Below are positions 18,110 to 26,884 of a stretch of DNA of 64,000 bases, one piece after another. The stretch covers positions 186,001 to 250,000 of the forward strand of contig NZ_CAMKWA010000001.1 in the NCBI RefSeq assembly GCF_946476835.1, read 5' to 3'. The position numbers and the translations under genes are program-made. The stretch comes from an uncultured Neokomagataea sp. (GTDB lineage: Bacteria; Pseudomonadota; Alphaproteobacteria; Acetobacterales; Acetobacteraceae). Numbering within the stretch: position 1 is the stretch's first letter; each line of letters starts with the position of its first letter. The notes under the pieces are model-generated. The model saw nothing but the letters and a program-made list of their open reading frames with translations, had not been told where the DNA came from and ran no database searches.

Positions 18110-19954
18110 GTGTTGAGAAATATATTAATAAAAACAAAAATAGCTATGATTTCTTTTTCTTTGGCTATTGTTGCTTTGGTTGGTGGTTCTTTTTTATCTT
18201 ACAACGGCATAAGAACAGAGGAGAGTTATAGAAAGTTAGTTCAGGTTGATGACCCGGGAACGATTGAACTAACGAGAGCAACGGATAAAATTAATGCTCT
18301 TCTCTATGCAACACATCGTATGGTGGAGCAGGTTCATACTTCCAAGATTATAGAAACACGTACACGGTTTGATCGCGACATTGAGGGGATGGATGCTGTT
18401 TTAAGTGAGGCACGCCGTAAAGACCCGCAAATGGCTCAGACATTGGAATCTTTTAATAAGCGTTGGGTGGAATTGCGGCGGATGTTTCGGCAGGCAGCGG
18501 CAGCAGCGCAACAGGGTGATTCCGAGCAGGTTTTGGATAATTTGAGTTACTTGGACAATGCGGGTGTAAGCTTTGCTTTGGATATTGGTTCTGTTGCAAA
18601 TAAGAGAATTGATGCCGTAAATGTTAAGGCAGAAAATATAATGAATTCTGCTTCATTTTATATATATTTGTGTATGTCGATTGTATTTTTGTCGATTATA
18701 ATATTCTCCATTGTCGCTTACTATGTTGCTAATAAAGGAATTGTTATTCCCCTTCTGTCTGTTCGTGATCATATGCTGGCCTTGGCTCGCGGTGTTCTGA
18801 ATGAAGATATTGTACATAAAGAGCGTGGAGATGAAGTGGGGGCGATGGCAAAGGCTTTGCATATTATGCAAAACGCTCTGGTTCAGGCGCGGCGTTTAGA
18901 AGAAGAGCAAAGGCTTTTAGAGGAAAACGCCGCTCAAGAGCGCGAACTTGCGGCTGAACGTACCGCACGTGATGCCGCGTTTGAAAAACAAGCTATTGAT
19001 GCCATACGAAAAGGCCTGTCGGAAGCTGCGGAAGGGAATTTGACCTATCGTGTAGATACGGACTTCCCAGATCGTCTTTTGATCATGCGTGACGATTTTA
19101 ACAGTTCTTTCGTTAAATTAAGACAAACATTGACGGCTGTTCAATCTGGCATTGTCGTTATTAATTCTGGTGCGAGTGAAGTGGCGACGGCCTCAAGTGA
19201 TATTTCGCGTCGGATTGATCGGCAGGCTCAAAGCATTGAGCAATCATCCGTGGCGTTAGGGCGTGTTTCCGGAATGCTCCGTGATTCTGCGGATAGTGCT
19301 CAAAAAGTTGCAGAAGTGACGGATAAAGCGCGCGAATCAGCAAAACACTCAGCGCATAAAATGCAGGGTGCGGTTGAAGCGATGGGGCGTATTGAAGGGA
19401 GCTTCAAGGAGATTAGTCAGGTCATTGGGCTGATTGATGATATTGCGTTCCAGACCAACCTTTTGGCTTTGAATGCTGGTATTGAAGCGGCACGTGCGGG
19501 AGATGCAGGGAGTGGTTTTGCTGTTGTAGCGCGTGAAGTACGAACATTGGCGCTGCGCTCTGCAGAGAGTGCACGGCAGGTGAAGGAGCTTGTGTCGAAT
19601 TCGGGACATTTTGTGCAGGATGGTGTGGTGCAAGTGCACGATGCTGAAGGTGCTCTAGAGAACATTTTACGCCAAGTCGGTGAGATTAATCAGCATGTTG
19701 CAGAGATTGCCCATGCATCGTCTGGACAGTCGACCGCTGTTGAAGAAATTAATCTTGCAGTTGGTGAAATGACGCAAACAATCCAGCAAAATGCCGCCAT
19801 GTTGGAGCAAACAACGACGTCTATTGCGTCTTTGGATCAAGAAGCAATGCGGTTGAAAAAGCGTATTTCGCTTTTCAAATTGGACAATGAAGGCCACGTG
19901 CTTGATTATGTGGAAACGTATTCGTCCCCAGAAAAAGAGTTATGCTTGTCTTAA
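18110..19954 (+). CDS. Methyl-accepting chemotaxis protein
   Basis: The protein (about 614 aa) has TM1 near residues 10-30, a helical ligand-binding domain (about 32-185), and TM2 near 186-208. A HAMP domain with a coiled coil rich in Glu and Arg follows, then a second HAMP-like segment (about 295-345) and the cytoplasmic signalling hairpin. The hairpin tip reads DIAFQTNLLALNAGIEAARAG, the hallmark of the family. No C-terminal CheR-tethering pentapeptide is present. The start is not an ATG: GTG at 18110 is my choice, TTG at 18101 the track's. It neighbours sugar and oligomer uptake genes, but no che genes are nearby. Confidence 0.94.
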   Translation: MLRNILIKTKIAMISFSLAIVALVGGSFLSYNGIRTEESYRKLVQVDDPGTIELTRATDKINALLYATHRMVEQVHTSKIIETRTRFDRDIEGMDAVLSEARRKDPQMAQTLESFNKRWVELRRMFRQAAAAAQQGDSEQVLDNLSYLDNAGVSFALDIGSVANKRIDAVNVKAENIMNSASFYIYLCMSIVFLSIIIFSIVAYYVANKGIVIPLLSVRDHMLALARGVLNEDIVHKERGDEVGAMAKALHIMQNALVQARRLEEEQRLLEENAAQERELAAERTARDAAFEKQAIDAIRKGLSEAAEGNLTYRVDTDFPDRLLIMRDDFNSSFVKLRQTLTAVQSGIVVINSGASEVATASSDISRRIDRQAQSIEQSSVALGRVSGMLRDSADSAQKVAEVTDKARESAKHSAHKMQGAVEAMGRIEGSFKEISQVIGLIDDIAFQTNLLALNAGIEAARAGDAGSGFAVVAREVRTLALRSAESARQVKELVSNSGHFVQDGVVQVHDAEGALENILRQVGEINQHVAEIAHASSGQSTAVEEINLAVGEMTQTIQQNAAMLEQTTTSIASLDQEAMRLKKRISLFKLDNEGHVLDYVETYSSPEKELCLS

Positions 19955-20035
19955 AGCTAGGCTGTTTCTACGTTTCTTCTCATGGCGTTGGAATGTTAGA
20001 GATTAATGCTCTAATGTGGTGAGAAGGTAAGTGGT

Positions 20036-21010
20036 GTGCAGGGAAAACCATATCCGCGAGGTGTAGGCGGTGTGATGCGCCCGAACGTATGGTGTGCAGC
20101 GGGTGCATTGGTTTTCGTGGTTGTGGCGTCTTTGATGGCGCCTCTCTATGCGCATTTCTGTGGCGTTGATCCGTTTGATTCTAATATTGCTGGGGCCGTT
20201 TGGCGGGATGGCCGTGCTATTGATGTCATGCAGCCTAACGAAAATCCCTTACATCTTGGGTTGTCGCCTCTAGGTCCAGATTGGCGGTTAGGCGCGTATA
20301 TGTTGGGGGCGGATACGCAAGGCCGCGATGTGGCGGCACGCTTGCTTTACGGTGGTCGCAACTCTTTATTGATCGCGGGTGCGTCAGCCGTTGTCTGTTT
20401 GCTGGTGGCGGGTAGTGTGGCGCTGTGGGCAGGCTATAAGGGCGGGTGGAGTGATATTATCCTGTCACGGTGCATGGATATTTTATGGGCCATCCCCGTA
20501 TATTTGCTGGCAATTTCGTTATCGGTCGTGACGCTGGGGCATGGTTTGACCATTGGCCCTTTGCATATTGAAGCAGATAGTTTCCTTATTCCTATCATGA
20601 TTATTGCAATGGTGTATGTGCCCTATGCGGCGCGGTCGTTGCGGGCGCAGGTGCAGCGTTTGGCGCGGGCTGAGTTTGTGCTGGCAGCGCGTGGCTCTGG
20701 CGCATCGGATATGCGTATTATTGTGCGGGAAATTTTACCGAATTTATGGCCATCGTTTTTAGTGCTGGCGCCTTTAGTTATGGCATTATGTTTGATGGCA
20801 GAGTCGGCCTTGTCCTTTTTGTCTCTTGGGGTTCAAGCGCCAGCGGCATCTTGGGGTACGATTATCTTGGATGGTGAGGGGCTTTTATATACGCGCCCGC
20901 TGGTAGCGATTGCGCCGGGTCTTTTGATTGCTATTACGGTTTTATCTTTGAATGTGTTGGGTGGTGCTGTGCAGTCGGCTTTAGAGGCGTCGGAGCACGA
21001 TCGGACATGA
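20036..21010 (+). CDS. ABC transporter permease, DppC/OppC type
   Basis: This 324-residue inner-membrane permease has an N-terminal TM, the LGADTQGRDVAARLLYGGRNSL segment typical of OppC/DppC, five further TM segments and the EAA loop ARGSGASDMRIIVREILPN that docks the ATPases. The GTG start at 20036 is supported by AGAAGG 7 nt upstream. It is the first gene of a four-gene operon in which each gene overlaps the next by 4-8 nt. The order C-B-D-F differs from the usual A-B-C-D-F and no substrate-binding protein gene is included. Confidence 0.9.
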   Translation: MQGKPYPRGVGGVMRPNVWCAAGALVFVVVASLMAPLYAHFCGVDPFDSNIAGAVWRDGRAIDVMQPNENPLHLGLSPLGPDWRLGAYMLGADTQGRDVAARLLYGGRNSLLIAGASAVVCLLVAGSVALWAGYKGGWSDIILSRCMDILWAIPVYLLAISLSVVTLGHGLTIGPLHIEADSFLIPIMIIAMVYVPYAARSLRAQVQRLARAEFVLAARGSGASDMRIIVREILPNLWPSFLVLAPLVMALCLMAESALSFLSLGVQAPAASWGTIILDGEGLLYTRPLVAIAPGLLIAITVLSLNVLGGAVQSALEASEHDRT

Positions 21011-21990
21011 TGTTGCGTGCTGTATTTTCGCGTTTAGGGCAGATGGCGTTTGTCTTGTTCGGGATTTCTGTCTTGGTGTTTGCAATTTTCTTTGCGACAC
21101 CCGGCGCGGATCCGACGGCACGTATTGCCGGGCGAGGTGCGAGCCCAGATGTTGTGGCGCGTGTGCGCGCAGAGTACGGCTTTGATCGTTCTTTGCCAGT
21201 GCAATATGCCACGATGATGAAAAAGCTTTTTGTGACTCGTGATCTGACATCTTACGTCAATCATGGGCAGCGGGTTGTACCTGAAGTCTTGCAAGCTGCG
21301 CCTGTCACCGGGTCATTAGTGTTGTTCGCCGCCTTGCTTTGGGTGGGTGGGGCTTTGGTCTTTGGGTTGATCGCGGCAATATGTGTGGGGCGGTGGCCTG
21401 ACCGGGTGGTCATGACCTTGGGGTTAGTGGGGTTATCCATGCCGGTTTTCTGGTTGGGGGAAACGGTTAATCTTCTGACGCAAAGCCGTTGGCATGACAG
21501 CATTGTGTTTCGTTGGGTGCCTCCACTGGGGTACACGTCATTTCATGACAGTCCTTGGGGCTGGGCGCGTGCTTTATTATTGCCTGCATTGACGTTGGCC
21601 GTGTCGTTCATTGGGTTTTATGCTCGGGTTTTAAGGAACGATCTTCTGGCGTCTATGCGGGATGATTCAGTAAGGACCGCGCGGGCGAAAGGGGTGGGGC
21701 CTATCGCGCTTTGGACCCGATATGGTTTGCGTTTGTCTTGGACGGGGCTTGTATCTTTGTTCGGGCTTGATTTTGCCCAATTATTGGGTGGTGGCGCTCT
21801 CTTGGTTGAAGTGGTGTTTGCGCTGCCTGGTGTTGGGCGTTTGACGTATCAGGCTTTGGCGACGTTAGATCTGCCATTAATTATGGCTACAGTGATGTAT
21901 TCGGCGTTTTTTGTTGTCCTGACGAATGCAGTTGTAGACGGGATTTACGTATTGCTGGACCCAAGGCTGCGGGGTTCGCGTTATGGGTGA
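21007..21990 (+). CDS. ABC transporter permease, DppB/OppB type
   Basis: The 327-residue partner permease starts with an ATGA overlap with the preceding gene. The N-terminal TM is followed by TPGADPTARIAGRGASPD, corresponding to the OppB 'PGDP' region. The EAA loop is TARAKGVGPIALWTRYGLR, and VEVVFALPGVGRLTYQALATLDLP is a near-consensus DppB segment. With the preceding permease it would form the membrane channel of a peptide- or oligosaccharide-type importer. Confidence 0.92.
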   Translation: MMLRAVFSRLGQMAFVLFGISVLVFAIFFATPGADPTARIAGRGASPDVVARVRAEYGFDRSLPVQYATMMKKLFVTRDLTSYVNHGQRVVPEVLQAAPVTGSLVLFAALLWVGGALVFGLIAAICVGRWPDRVVMTLGLVGLSMPVFWLGETVNLLTQSRWHDSIVFRWVPPLGYTSFHDSPWGWARALLLPALTLAVSFIGFYARVLRNDLLASMRDDSVRTARAKGVGPIALWTRYGLRLSWTGLVSLFGLDFAQLLGGGALLVEVVFALPGVGRLTYQALATLDLPLIMATVMYSAFFVVLTNAVVDGIYVLLDPRLRGSRYG

Positions 21991-22951
21991 TGAACCGCTT
22001 CTCTCTGTCGATAATATGCGCTTAACGCTCCGTAATGGTGTGCGTTTATTGGATGGAGTGTCTCTATCAGTGCGGCGTGGTGAAGCGCTGGGCGTGGTGG
22101 GTGAGTCCGGATCCGGTAAAAGTTTGACGGCGCTCAGCATCTTACGTCTCGTGCCTGATGTGGTGATGGAAGGAAGCTTACGTCTGAATGGTGTGGAACT
22201 CACGACGTTGTCTGAGCGTGCTTTGCGGCGTGTCCGTGGGCGTAAGGCTGCGATGGTGTTTCAAGATCCAATGACAGCATTTTTCCCGGTACGATCTGTC
22301 GGGGAGCAAATTGTAGAGCAAATTCGTTTGCACCGAAAAATACGCTTTCGTGCGGCGTGGGATGAAGCTGTGGCTCTTTTGGCGCGTATGGGGGTGCCAG
22401 ATGCCGATGGTGCTGCGAGGCGCTATCCGCATCAGCTTTCTGGTGGTTTGCGCCAACGCGCGATGATTGCGATGGCGCTGTCGTGTACCCCGGATCTTTT
22501 GATTGCAGATGAACCGACGACGGCTTTGGATGTGACCGTTCAAGCGCAAATTTTACGATTATTTCAAGAGATCCGGTCGCGTGGGTCTGGGCTGATGATT
22601 ATTACGCATGATGTAGGGGTTGTGGCGCAAACCTGTACGCGTGTGGCTGTGATGTATGCAGGGGTTGTTGTCGAAGAAGGGCCGACAGAAGCTGTCTTGA
22701 ATAGGCCCTTGCACCCATACACACAGGCTCTGATTGCTGCGGTTCCTCCTTTGGAGGGGGATAGGCCGGAGCGCTTGCAGAGTTTGTCTGGGACGCCGCC
22801 CAATCCAGCGTCTCGTCCGGCAGGATGTGTTTTTGCGCCGCGCTGTATGTATGTGAGCGACGCGTGCCACAAGCGTCCTATTTTGAATGTTGGGATTACG
22901 GGGCGGAAAGTGGCGTGTATTTTGTATGATGGGGCGGAGGCGTTGGATTGA
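21983..22951 (+). CDS. ABC transporter ATP-binding protein, DppD/OppD type
   Basis: The 322-residue ATPase has Walker A GESGSGKS, the signature LSGGLRQR, Walker [13 protein letters not shown] and the switch histidine in MIITHDVG. The C-terminal oligopeptide-family extension holds the Cys-rich motif [15 protein letters not shown], a possible Fe-S ligand set known in DppD-type proteins. It overlaps the upstream permease by 8 nt and the next gene by 4 nt. Confidence 0.94.
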   Translation: MGDEPLLSVDNMRLTLRNGVRLLDGVSLSVRRGEALGVVGESGSGKSLTALSILRLVPDVVMEGSLRLNGVELTTLSERALRRVRGRKAAMVFQDPMTAFFPVRSVGEQIVEQIRLHRKIRFRAAWDEAVALLARMGVPDADGAARRYPHQLSGGLRQRAMIAMALSCTPDLLIADEPTTALDVTVQAQILRLFQEIRSRGSGLMIITHDVGVVAQTCTRVAVMYAGVVVEEGPTEAVLNRPLHPYTQALIAAVPPLEGDRPERLQSLSGTPPNPASRPAGCVFAPRCMYVSDACHKRPILNVGITGRKVACILYDGAEALD

Positions 22952-23901
22952 TGCAGAACAGCTCATCATCGGATCATCCTCTTTTGGAGGTAAAGAATCT
23001 TCATCGTCGTTACCCTGTGGGGAGGGGGCGTGTTCTGCATGCGGTTGCGGGTGTGTCTTTAACGGTCGCGCATGGTGAGGCTCTTGCTTTGGTCGGTGAA
23101 TCAGGGTGTGGGAAATCAACACTGGGGCGTTTGTTGATCGCTTTAGATCAGCCTGATGAAGGGGAGGTGCGATTCGATGGCCATGTGATTAGTGGCCGTT
23201 CGGAGCGTGCATTGAGAGCGATGAGACCGCGTATGCAAATGGTCTTTCAAGATTCGTTATCGAGTTTTAACCCGCGGCGGTGCGTAGGGGATGCGCTATT
23301 AGAGCCTTTAAAGATTCATCGTCGCTCTTATGACCCCGGTACTCTAGAGCGATTATTGGCGCAGGTGGGGTTGCCGGCCGATGTTATCGGGCGTTTTCCA
23401 AAGACATTTTCAGGTGGACAAAGACAACGGTTAAATATTGCGCGCGCTTTGGTGTTACAGCCGGACTTATTGGTGGCCGATGAGCCTGTTTCGGCTTTGG
23501 ATGTTTCATTGCAGGCGCAAATCATTAATTTATTCCATGAGTTGCGATCTCGCTTAGGATTGGCCTGTGTTTTTATTTCACATGATCTCTCCGTTGTCCG
23601 GCAGATGGCAGATCGTGTCGCGGTGATGTATCTGGGGCGTATTGTTGAGGTTGGGGAGACGCTGTCTCTCATGAAACATCCTGCGCATCCCTATAGCCGG
23701 GCATTATTGGATGCGATTCCGCGTTTGAATCAGCCTTTGCCGGATGCTTTGCAGGGGGATGTGCCGAGTCCGGTAGATGTGCCGTCTGGGTGTCCTTTCC
23801 ACACGCGGTGCCCGGTTGTGCAGCCGCGTTGTGGGCAGGAGCGCCCAATGCTGCGGTCGGTTGGATCGGGGCGTGAAGTGGCATGTCACTACCCTGTGTA
23901 G
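22948..23901 (+). CDS. ABC transporter ATP-binding protein, DppF/OppF type
   Basis: The 317-residue second ATPase has Walker A GESGCGKS, signature FSGGQRQR, Walker B LLVADEPVSALD and the C-terminal GCPFHTRC motif. It pairs with the preceding ATPase as a heterodimer driving the two permeases. It is the last gene of the ABC operon; the GH144-like gene starts 118 bp later on the same strand with no obvious terminator between, so read-through is possible. Confidence 0.94.
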   Translation: MMQNSSSSDHPLLEVKNLHRRYPVGRGRVLHAVAGVSLTVAHGEALALVGESGCGKSTLGRLLIALDQPDEGEVRFDGHVISGRSERALRAMRPRMQMVFQDSLSSFNPRRCVGDALLEPLKIHRRSYDPGTLERLLAQVGLPADVIGRFPKTFSGGQRQRLNIARALVLQPDLLVADEPVSALDVSLQAQIINLFHELRSRLGLACVFISHDLSVVRQMADRVAVMYLGRIVEVGETLSLMKHPAHPYSRALLDAIPRLNQPLPDALQGDVPSPVDVPSGCPFHTRCPVVQPRCGQERPMLRSVGSGREVACHYPV

Positions 23902-24019
23902 GTGCTATCTTAATTGTGAACGACGGTAGAGTGCGGTCTTTCGTGACTGTTACAAGTTGAGGCTTGCGCTAATGAAGGGAGCGTTCTTGTGTGTTGTGCG
24001 TTTCTGTTCAGAGGTGTTC

Positions 24020-25468
24020 ATGCTTGATGTCCGTTTAATTGCTTCGGTGAAATCAACTGCGCGTTGGGTACGGAATATGACGGCGCTGGCGGGCGTGGCT
24101 GTCATGGCCGTTTCGTCTCTGTCGTCCGTTGCGGTGGCTGATGATATAACACCGGCCGTGGCACCGCAGGATGTCGCTTTTGCACAGGACCTAGAGTACC
24201 GGACGTTTCATTGGTTTTGGGATAATGCAAACCCCAAGAACGGGCTTGTGCCAGATCGGGCACCTCTGCCGAATGGTGCAGCAAGTATTGCAAGTGTTGG
24301 CTTCGGTTTGACGGCGTACGGTATTGGGGCAGAGCGCGGGTATATTGCGCGGGATGCAGCAGTGGCGCGCACTTTGGTGACGTTACGTTTTCTAAGTTCT
24401 TTGCCGCAGAACGGTAATGTGTCTGGCAGTGCCGGGTATCATGGTTTTTTCTACCATTTTCTGGACCCCAATACGGGTTTGCGCGTGGCAGATTGGTCCG
24501 AGTTGTCCAGTATTGATACGGCGCTCTTTATGTCGGGCGTTCTGTTTGCTCAGTCTTACTATAACCGTGACACGTCGGATGAGAGTGAGATTCGTTCTTT
24601 GGCAGAAGCACTGTATCGCCGGGTCGACTGGGCGTGGATGCGCGATGGTGGTCAGTGGTTACGAATGGGGTGGTACCCGCCGGGCACGTTCATTGTCACG
24701 CCGTGGCAGGGATACAATGAAGGTTTGATTCTGTATCTGCTTTCTTTAGCCTCCCCGACATCTCCTCTGCCGCCGACTCTATGGGATCAATGGACGCAAA
24801 GTTTTGCAGGGCAATGGACGAGCTTTGAGGGCAAGACTTTTTTGAATTTTGCACCGCTCTTTGGGCATCAATATAGTGAAGCTTGGTTAGATCTGCGTGG
24901 TATTCAGGATGCATTTTCGCGGGCACACCACACAGATTACTTTCAAAACAGTCGTGCAGCTACTTATGTACAGCGCGATTATGCTGTGCGTAATCCGGGG
25001 AAATGGGTTGGTTATGGTTCGGATGTGTGGGGCCTGACGGCGTGTGATGGGCCGGGAGAGGCGCGTCAGGCTACTCAAGGGCAAGACCGTCATTATTTGG
25101 CGTATAGTGCGCGTGGAGCGGGTGCAGATTATATTTTGGATGATGGGACGATTGCGCCGACGGCAGCGGGTGGGTCTGTTGCGTTTGCGCCGGAGATTGT
25201 TCTGCCGACTTTGCATGCAATGTATGAGCGCTATGGAAGCCGCATTTATGATCAGTATGGCTTCAAAGATTCCTTTAATTTGACCTTTAATGACCAAGGG
25301 CATTTTTGGGTTGATGGGCAACAGTTGGGTATTGATCAGGGGCCCATTTTACTCATGCTGGAGAACTGGCGCAGTGGTTTTGTGTGGCAGGTCATGCGTC
25401 AAAACAGTCACATTCGTGATGGTTTGACGCGTGCTGGGTTTACGGGTGGTTGGTTAACCGCGCCTTGA
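24020..25468 (+). CDS. Exported glucoamylase-fold hydrolase (PF10091, GH144-like)
   Basis: The protein (482 aa from the ATG at 24020, with GAGG upstream) carries a signal peptide ending near SSVAVA-DD and one (alpha/alpha)6-barrel domain. It matches the PF10091 'glycoamylase' family, which contains GH144 endo-beta-1,2-glucanases. Recognisable pieces are YRTFHWFWDNANPKNGLVPDR at the N-terminus, SSIDTALFMSGVLFA, and WQGYNEGLILYLLSLA. It probably cleaves a glucan in the periplasm; assignment to beta-1,2-glucan is family-level inference. The track's earlier start at 23957 adds a second hydrophobic stretch and is less likely. Confidence 0.85.
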   Translation: MLDVRLIASVKSTARWVRNMTALAGVAVMAVSSLSSVAVADDITPAVAPQDVAFAQDLEYRTFHWFWDNANPKNGLVPDRAPLPNGAASIASVGFGLTAYGIGAERGYIARDAAVARTLVTLRFLSSLPQNGNVSGSAGYHGFFYHFLDPNTGLRVADWSELSSIDTALFMSGVLFAQSYYNRDTSDESEIRSLAEALYRRVDWAWMRDGGQWLRMGWYPPGTFIVTPWQGYNEGLILYLLSLASPTSPLPPTLWDQWTQSFAGQWTSFEGKTFLNFAPLFGHQYSEAWLDLRGIQDAFSRAHHTDYFQNSRAATYVQRDYAVRNPGKWVGYGSDVWGLTACDGPGEARQATQGQDRHYLAYSARGAGADYILDDGTIAPTAAGGSVAFAPEIVLPTLHAMYERYGSRIYDQYGFKDSFNLTFNDQGHFWVDGQQLGIDQGPILLMLENWRSGFVWQVMRQNSHIRDGLTRAGFTGGWLTAP

Positions 25469-25469
25469 T

Positions 25470-25709
25470 TTAGTGTGTGGTCGGGGCGGAACGGAACAAC
25501 GCCCATTCTTCGTGGACAGAGCCATCGGGTAGGTGGCAGTACCCCACTTGCCCCTGGGCTTCGGTACGAATTTCAGATCGTCCTCCGATCTTTACGCAAT
25601 AGACAGAAGCAGGGTTTGCCATCGTCATGGCAGGCGCTTTCTCTGAGGATTTTTTGGCAGGGGAGCAGGCTGCGAAAAGAAGGGTGAGGAATAAGATGCT
25701 GATACGCAT
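25470..25709 (-). CDS. DUF333 putative lipoprotein
   Basis: The 79-residue product has a lipoprotein signal (MRISILFLTLLFAAC) with the lipidated Cys at residue 15. It is followed by a DUF333 domain, NPASVYCVKIGGRSEIRTE...GYCHLPDGS...EEWALFR, with the two conserved cysteines. The function of DUF333 is unknown. The ATG at 25709 has AAGAG upstream; the track start adds a sequence before the lipobox. It is convergent with the GH144-like gene, their stops 1 nt apart. Confidence 0.88.
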   Translation of the reverse strand: MRISILFLTLLFAACSPAKKSSEKAPAMTMANPASVYCVKIGGRSEIRTEAQGQVGYCHLPDGSVHEEWALFRSAPTTH

Positions 25710-25868
25710 GGCGAAGCTCTTGGCGAATGTTGGGAGGTAGGAAGATAGGCCACTCAAGTGTTTCTGTCTAATGAAGAGAGCTAGGGGGCTTTTGGGCTAT
25801 CATTGTGTTTTGGGGCATCATGGCGGATGATAAGGCTGTGAATAGTCATCTTAATGAGAGGACAGATT

Positions 25869-26042
25869 ATGCGTTTTCTATTGGCTCTTTTGTTGCCTTG
25901 GCTGCAGTTTTTCACCATTGGCCGCCCAATTAGTGGCTTGATTTGTTTGGTGTTGCAGATCACGGTCATTGGCTGGGTTCCGGCCGCGATTTGGTCTGTT
26001 TATGCGCTGACGGAATATCGTGCAGAACAGCGTAACCGTTAA
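25869..26042 (+). CDS. YqaE/Pmp3-type small membrane protein
   Basis: The 57-residue protein has two hydrophobic helices and reads MRFLLALLLPWLQFFTIGRP, then LQITVIGWVPAAIWSVYAL, matching the Pmp3/YqaE family of small stress-linked membrane proteins. AGAGGA lies 7 nt before the ATG at 25869. It is a single-gene unit with its own terminator. Confidence 0.82.
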   Translation: MRFLLALLLPWLQFFTIGRPISGLICLVLQITVIGWVPAAIWSVYALTEYRAEQRNR

Positions 26043-26060
26043 AATTATGCGTTTAAGAGT

Positions 26061-26091
26061 ACCCGGATAAGGCGACTATCCGGGTGTTTTT
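26061..26091 (+). terminator. Intrinsic terminator after the Pmp3-like gene
   Basis: The stem ACCCGGATA / TATCCGGGT has a 7-nt loop and is followed by GTTTTT. It starts 18 nt after the stop. Confidence 0.88.
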
Positions 26092-26235
26092 AAGGTTTCT
26101 AATTGAGATTAATTATTATTTGTGATATGGGCTGCGCGTTCAATCAATTATTGCCGCGGCTAATAAGGTTTTTAGGAACGTGACAAAAGACGCGATAAAG
26201 TGGGTCTGGTCTCCGTTTTTCTGGAGAGGATGAGA

Positions 26236-26547
26236 ATGCCTCTTTCAATAATGTTGGTAGGGCTGAGCAGTTTTTTTGCACTGTTATCGGCTCTTTTTTT
26301 GTACCTTTCATCTTCAGCGCAAACATTATTACGCAAGCCCTTGCCACGCAAAATAGGGTGGGGAGTGGCTGGATTTTTATGGGTGATGAGTTGGGGGACT
26401 TTGTGGCGTTCTTTCTCGTTTCCAGCCGCGTTTAGTATGGCTTTTCTGATGTTGATGTTGGGTTGTATCCTTGTGGCCTTTTTGAGTGGTTTGCTGTTGG
26501 CGGTGAACGCTATGCGCCCTTGTCAGTCTTCACATCGTGATGCGTGA
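26236..26547 (+). CDS. Small membrane protein, first gene of PepSY operon (DUF3325-like)
   Basis: The 103-residue protein has three or four hydrophobic segments (LVGLSSFFALLSALFLYL; GVAGFLWVMSW; LMLMLGCILVAFLSGLLLAV). Size, topology and position before a second small membrane protein and a PepSY-TM protein fit the DUF3325 component of iron-uptake-associated operons; the assignment is by context. The ATG at 26236 has GAGAGG 6 nt upstream. It overlaps the next gene by 8 nt. Confidence 0.7.
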   Translation: MPLSIMLVGLSSFFALLSALFLYLSSSAQTLLRKPLPRKIGWGVAGFLWVMSWGTLWRSFSFPAAFSMAFLMLMLGCILVAFLSGLLLAVNAMRPCQSSHRDA

Positions 26548-26884
26548 TTCCCGGCGACATAAACGGGGTGGACAAGACCCTGATGCGCTCTTGAAACAAT
26601 GGTTGAGTAAAGTCGTGACGGGTTTGCTTCTGGGGGCTCCTTTAAGTTTTGGCGTCTTGGGAGATTTGGGTCTGCTTTTGCAGGTTTCGGCGCAGTTGGA
26701 TCAAGCGGAAGCCTTGTTGCTGCGCTGGGTGCCGGGTGTCGTGTGGGTGGCGGCTGTGTGTGTATCCTTGACGTGCCGTTCTGGCTTGCGGGCGTTAGGC
26801 GTTATGGTGATGGGGAACATACTCGTCTGGGGGGGGTACGGCCTTTTGTATGTGCTCTGCGTTGCTGGGTGGGTGGCATTATAA
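26540..26884 (+). CDS. Small membrane protein, second gene of PepSY operon (DUF3649-like)
   Basis: The 114-residue protein has a basic N-terminus (MRDSRRHKRGG) and three hydrophobic segments ending in VMVMGNILVWGGYGLLYVLCVAGW. It lies in translational overlap with genes on both sides (8 nt and one base, TAATG). Context suggests the DUF3649-type subunit often found beside PepSY-TM proteins; sequence alone does not prove it. Confidence 0.65.
   Translation: MRDSRRHKRGGQDPDALLKQWLSKVVTGLLLGAPLSFGVLGDLGLLLQVSAQLDQAEALLLRWVPGVVWVAAVCVSLTCRSGLRALGVMVMGNILVWGGYGLLYVLCVAGWVAL

Noticed and set aside
24006-24021. GTTC-N6-GTTC as a LexA site near the GH144-like gene
   Set aside because: The alphaproteobacterial LexA box needs N7 spacing, and the gene has no SOS link.
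26100-26140. AT-rich stretch before the PepSY operon (TTGAGATTAATTATTATTTG) as a Fur box
   Set aside because: Only a loose match to the Fur consensus, with no clear dyad symmetry.
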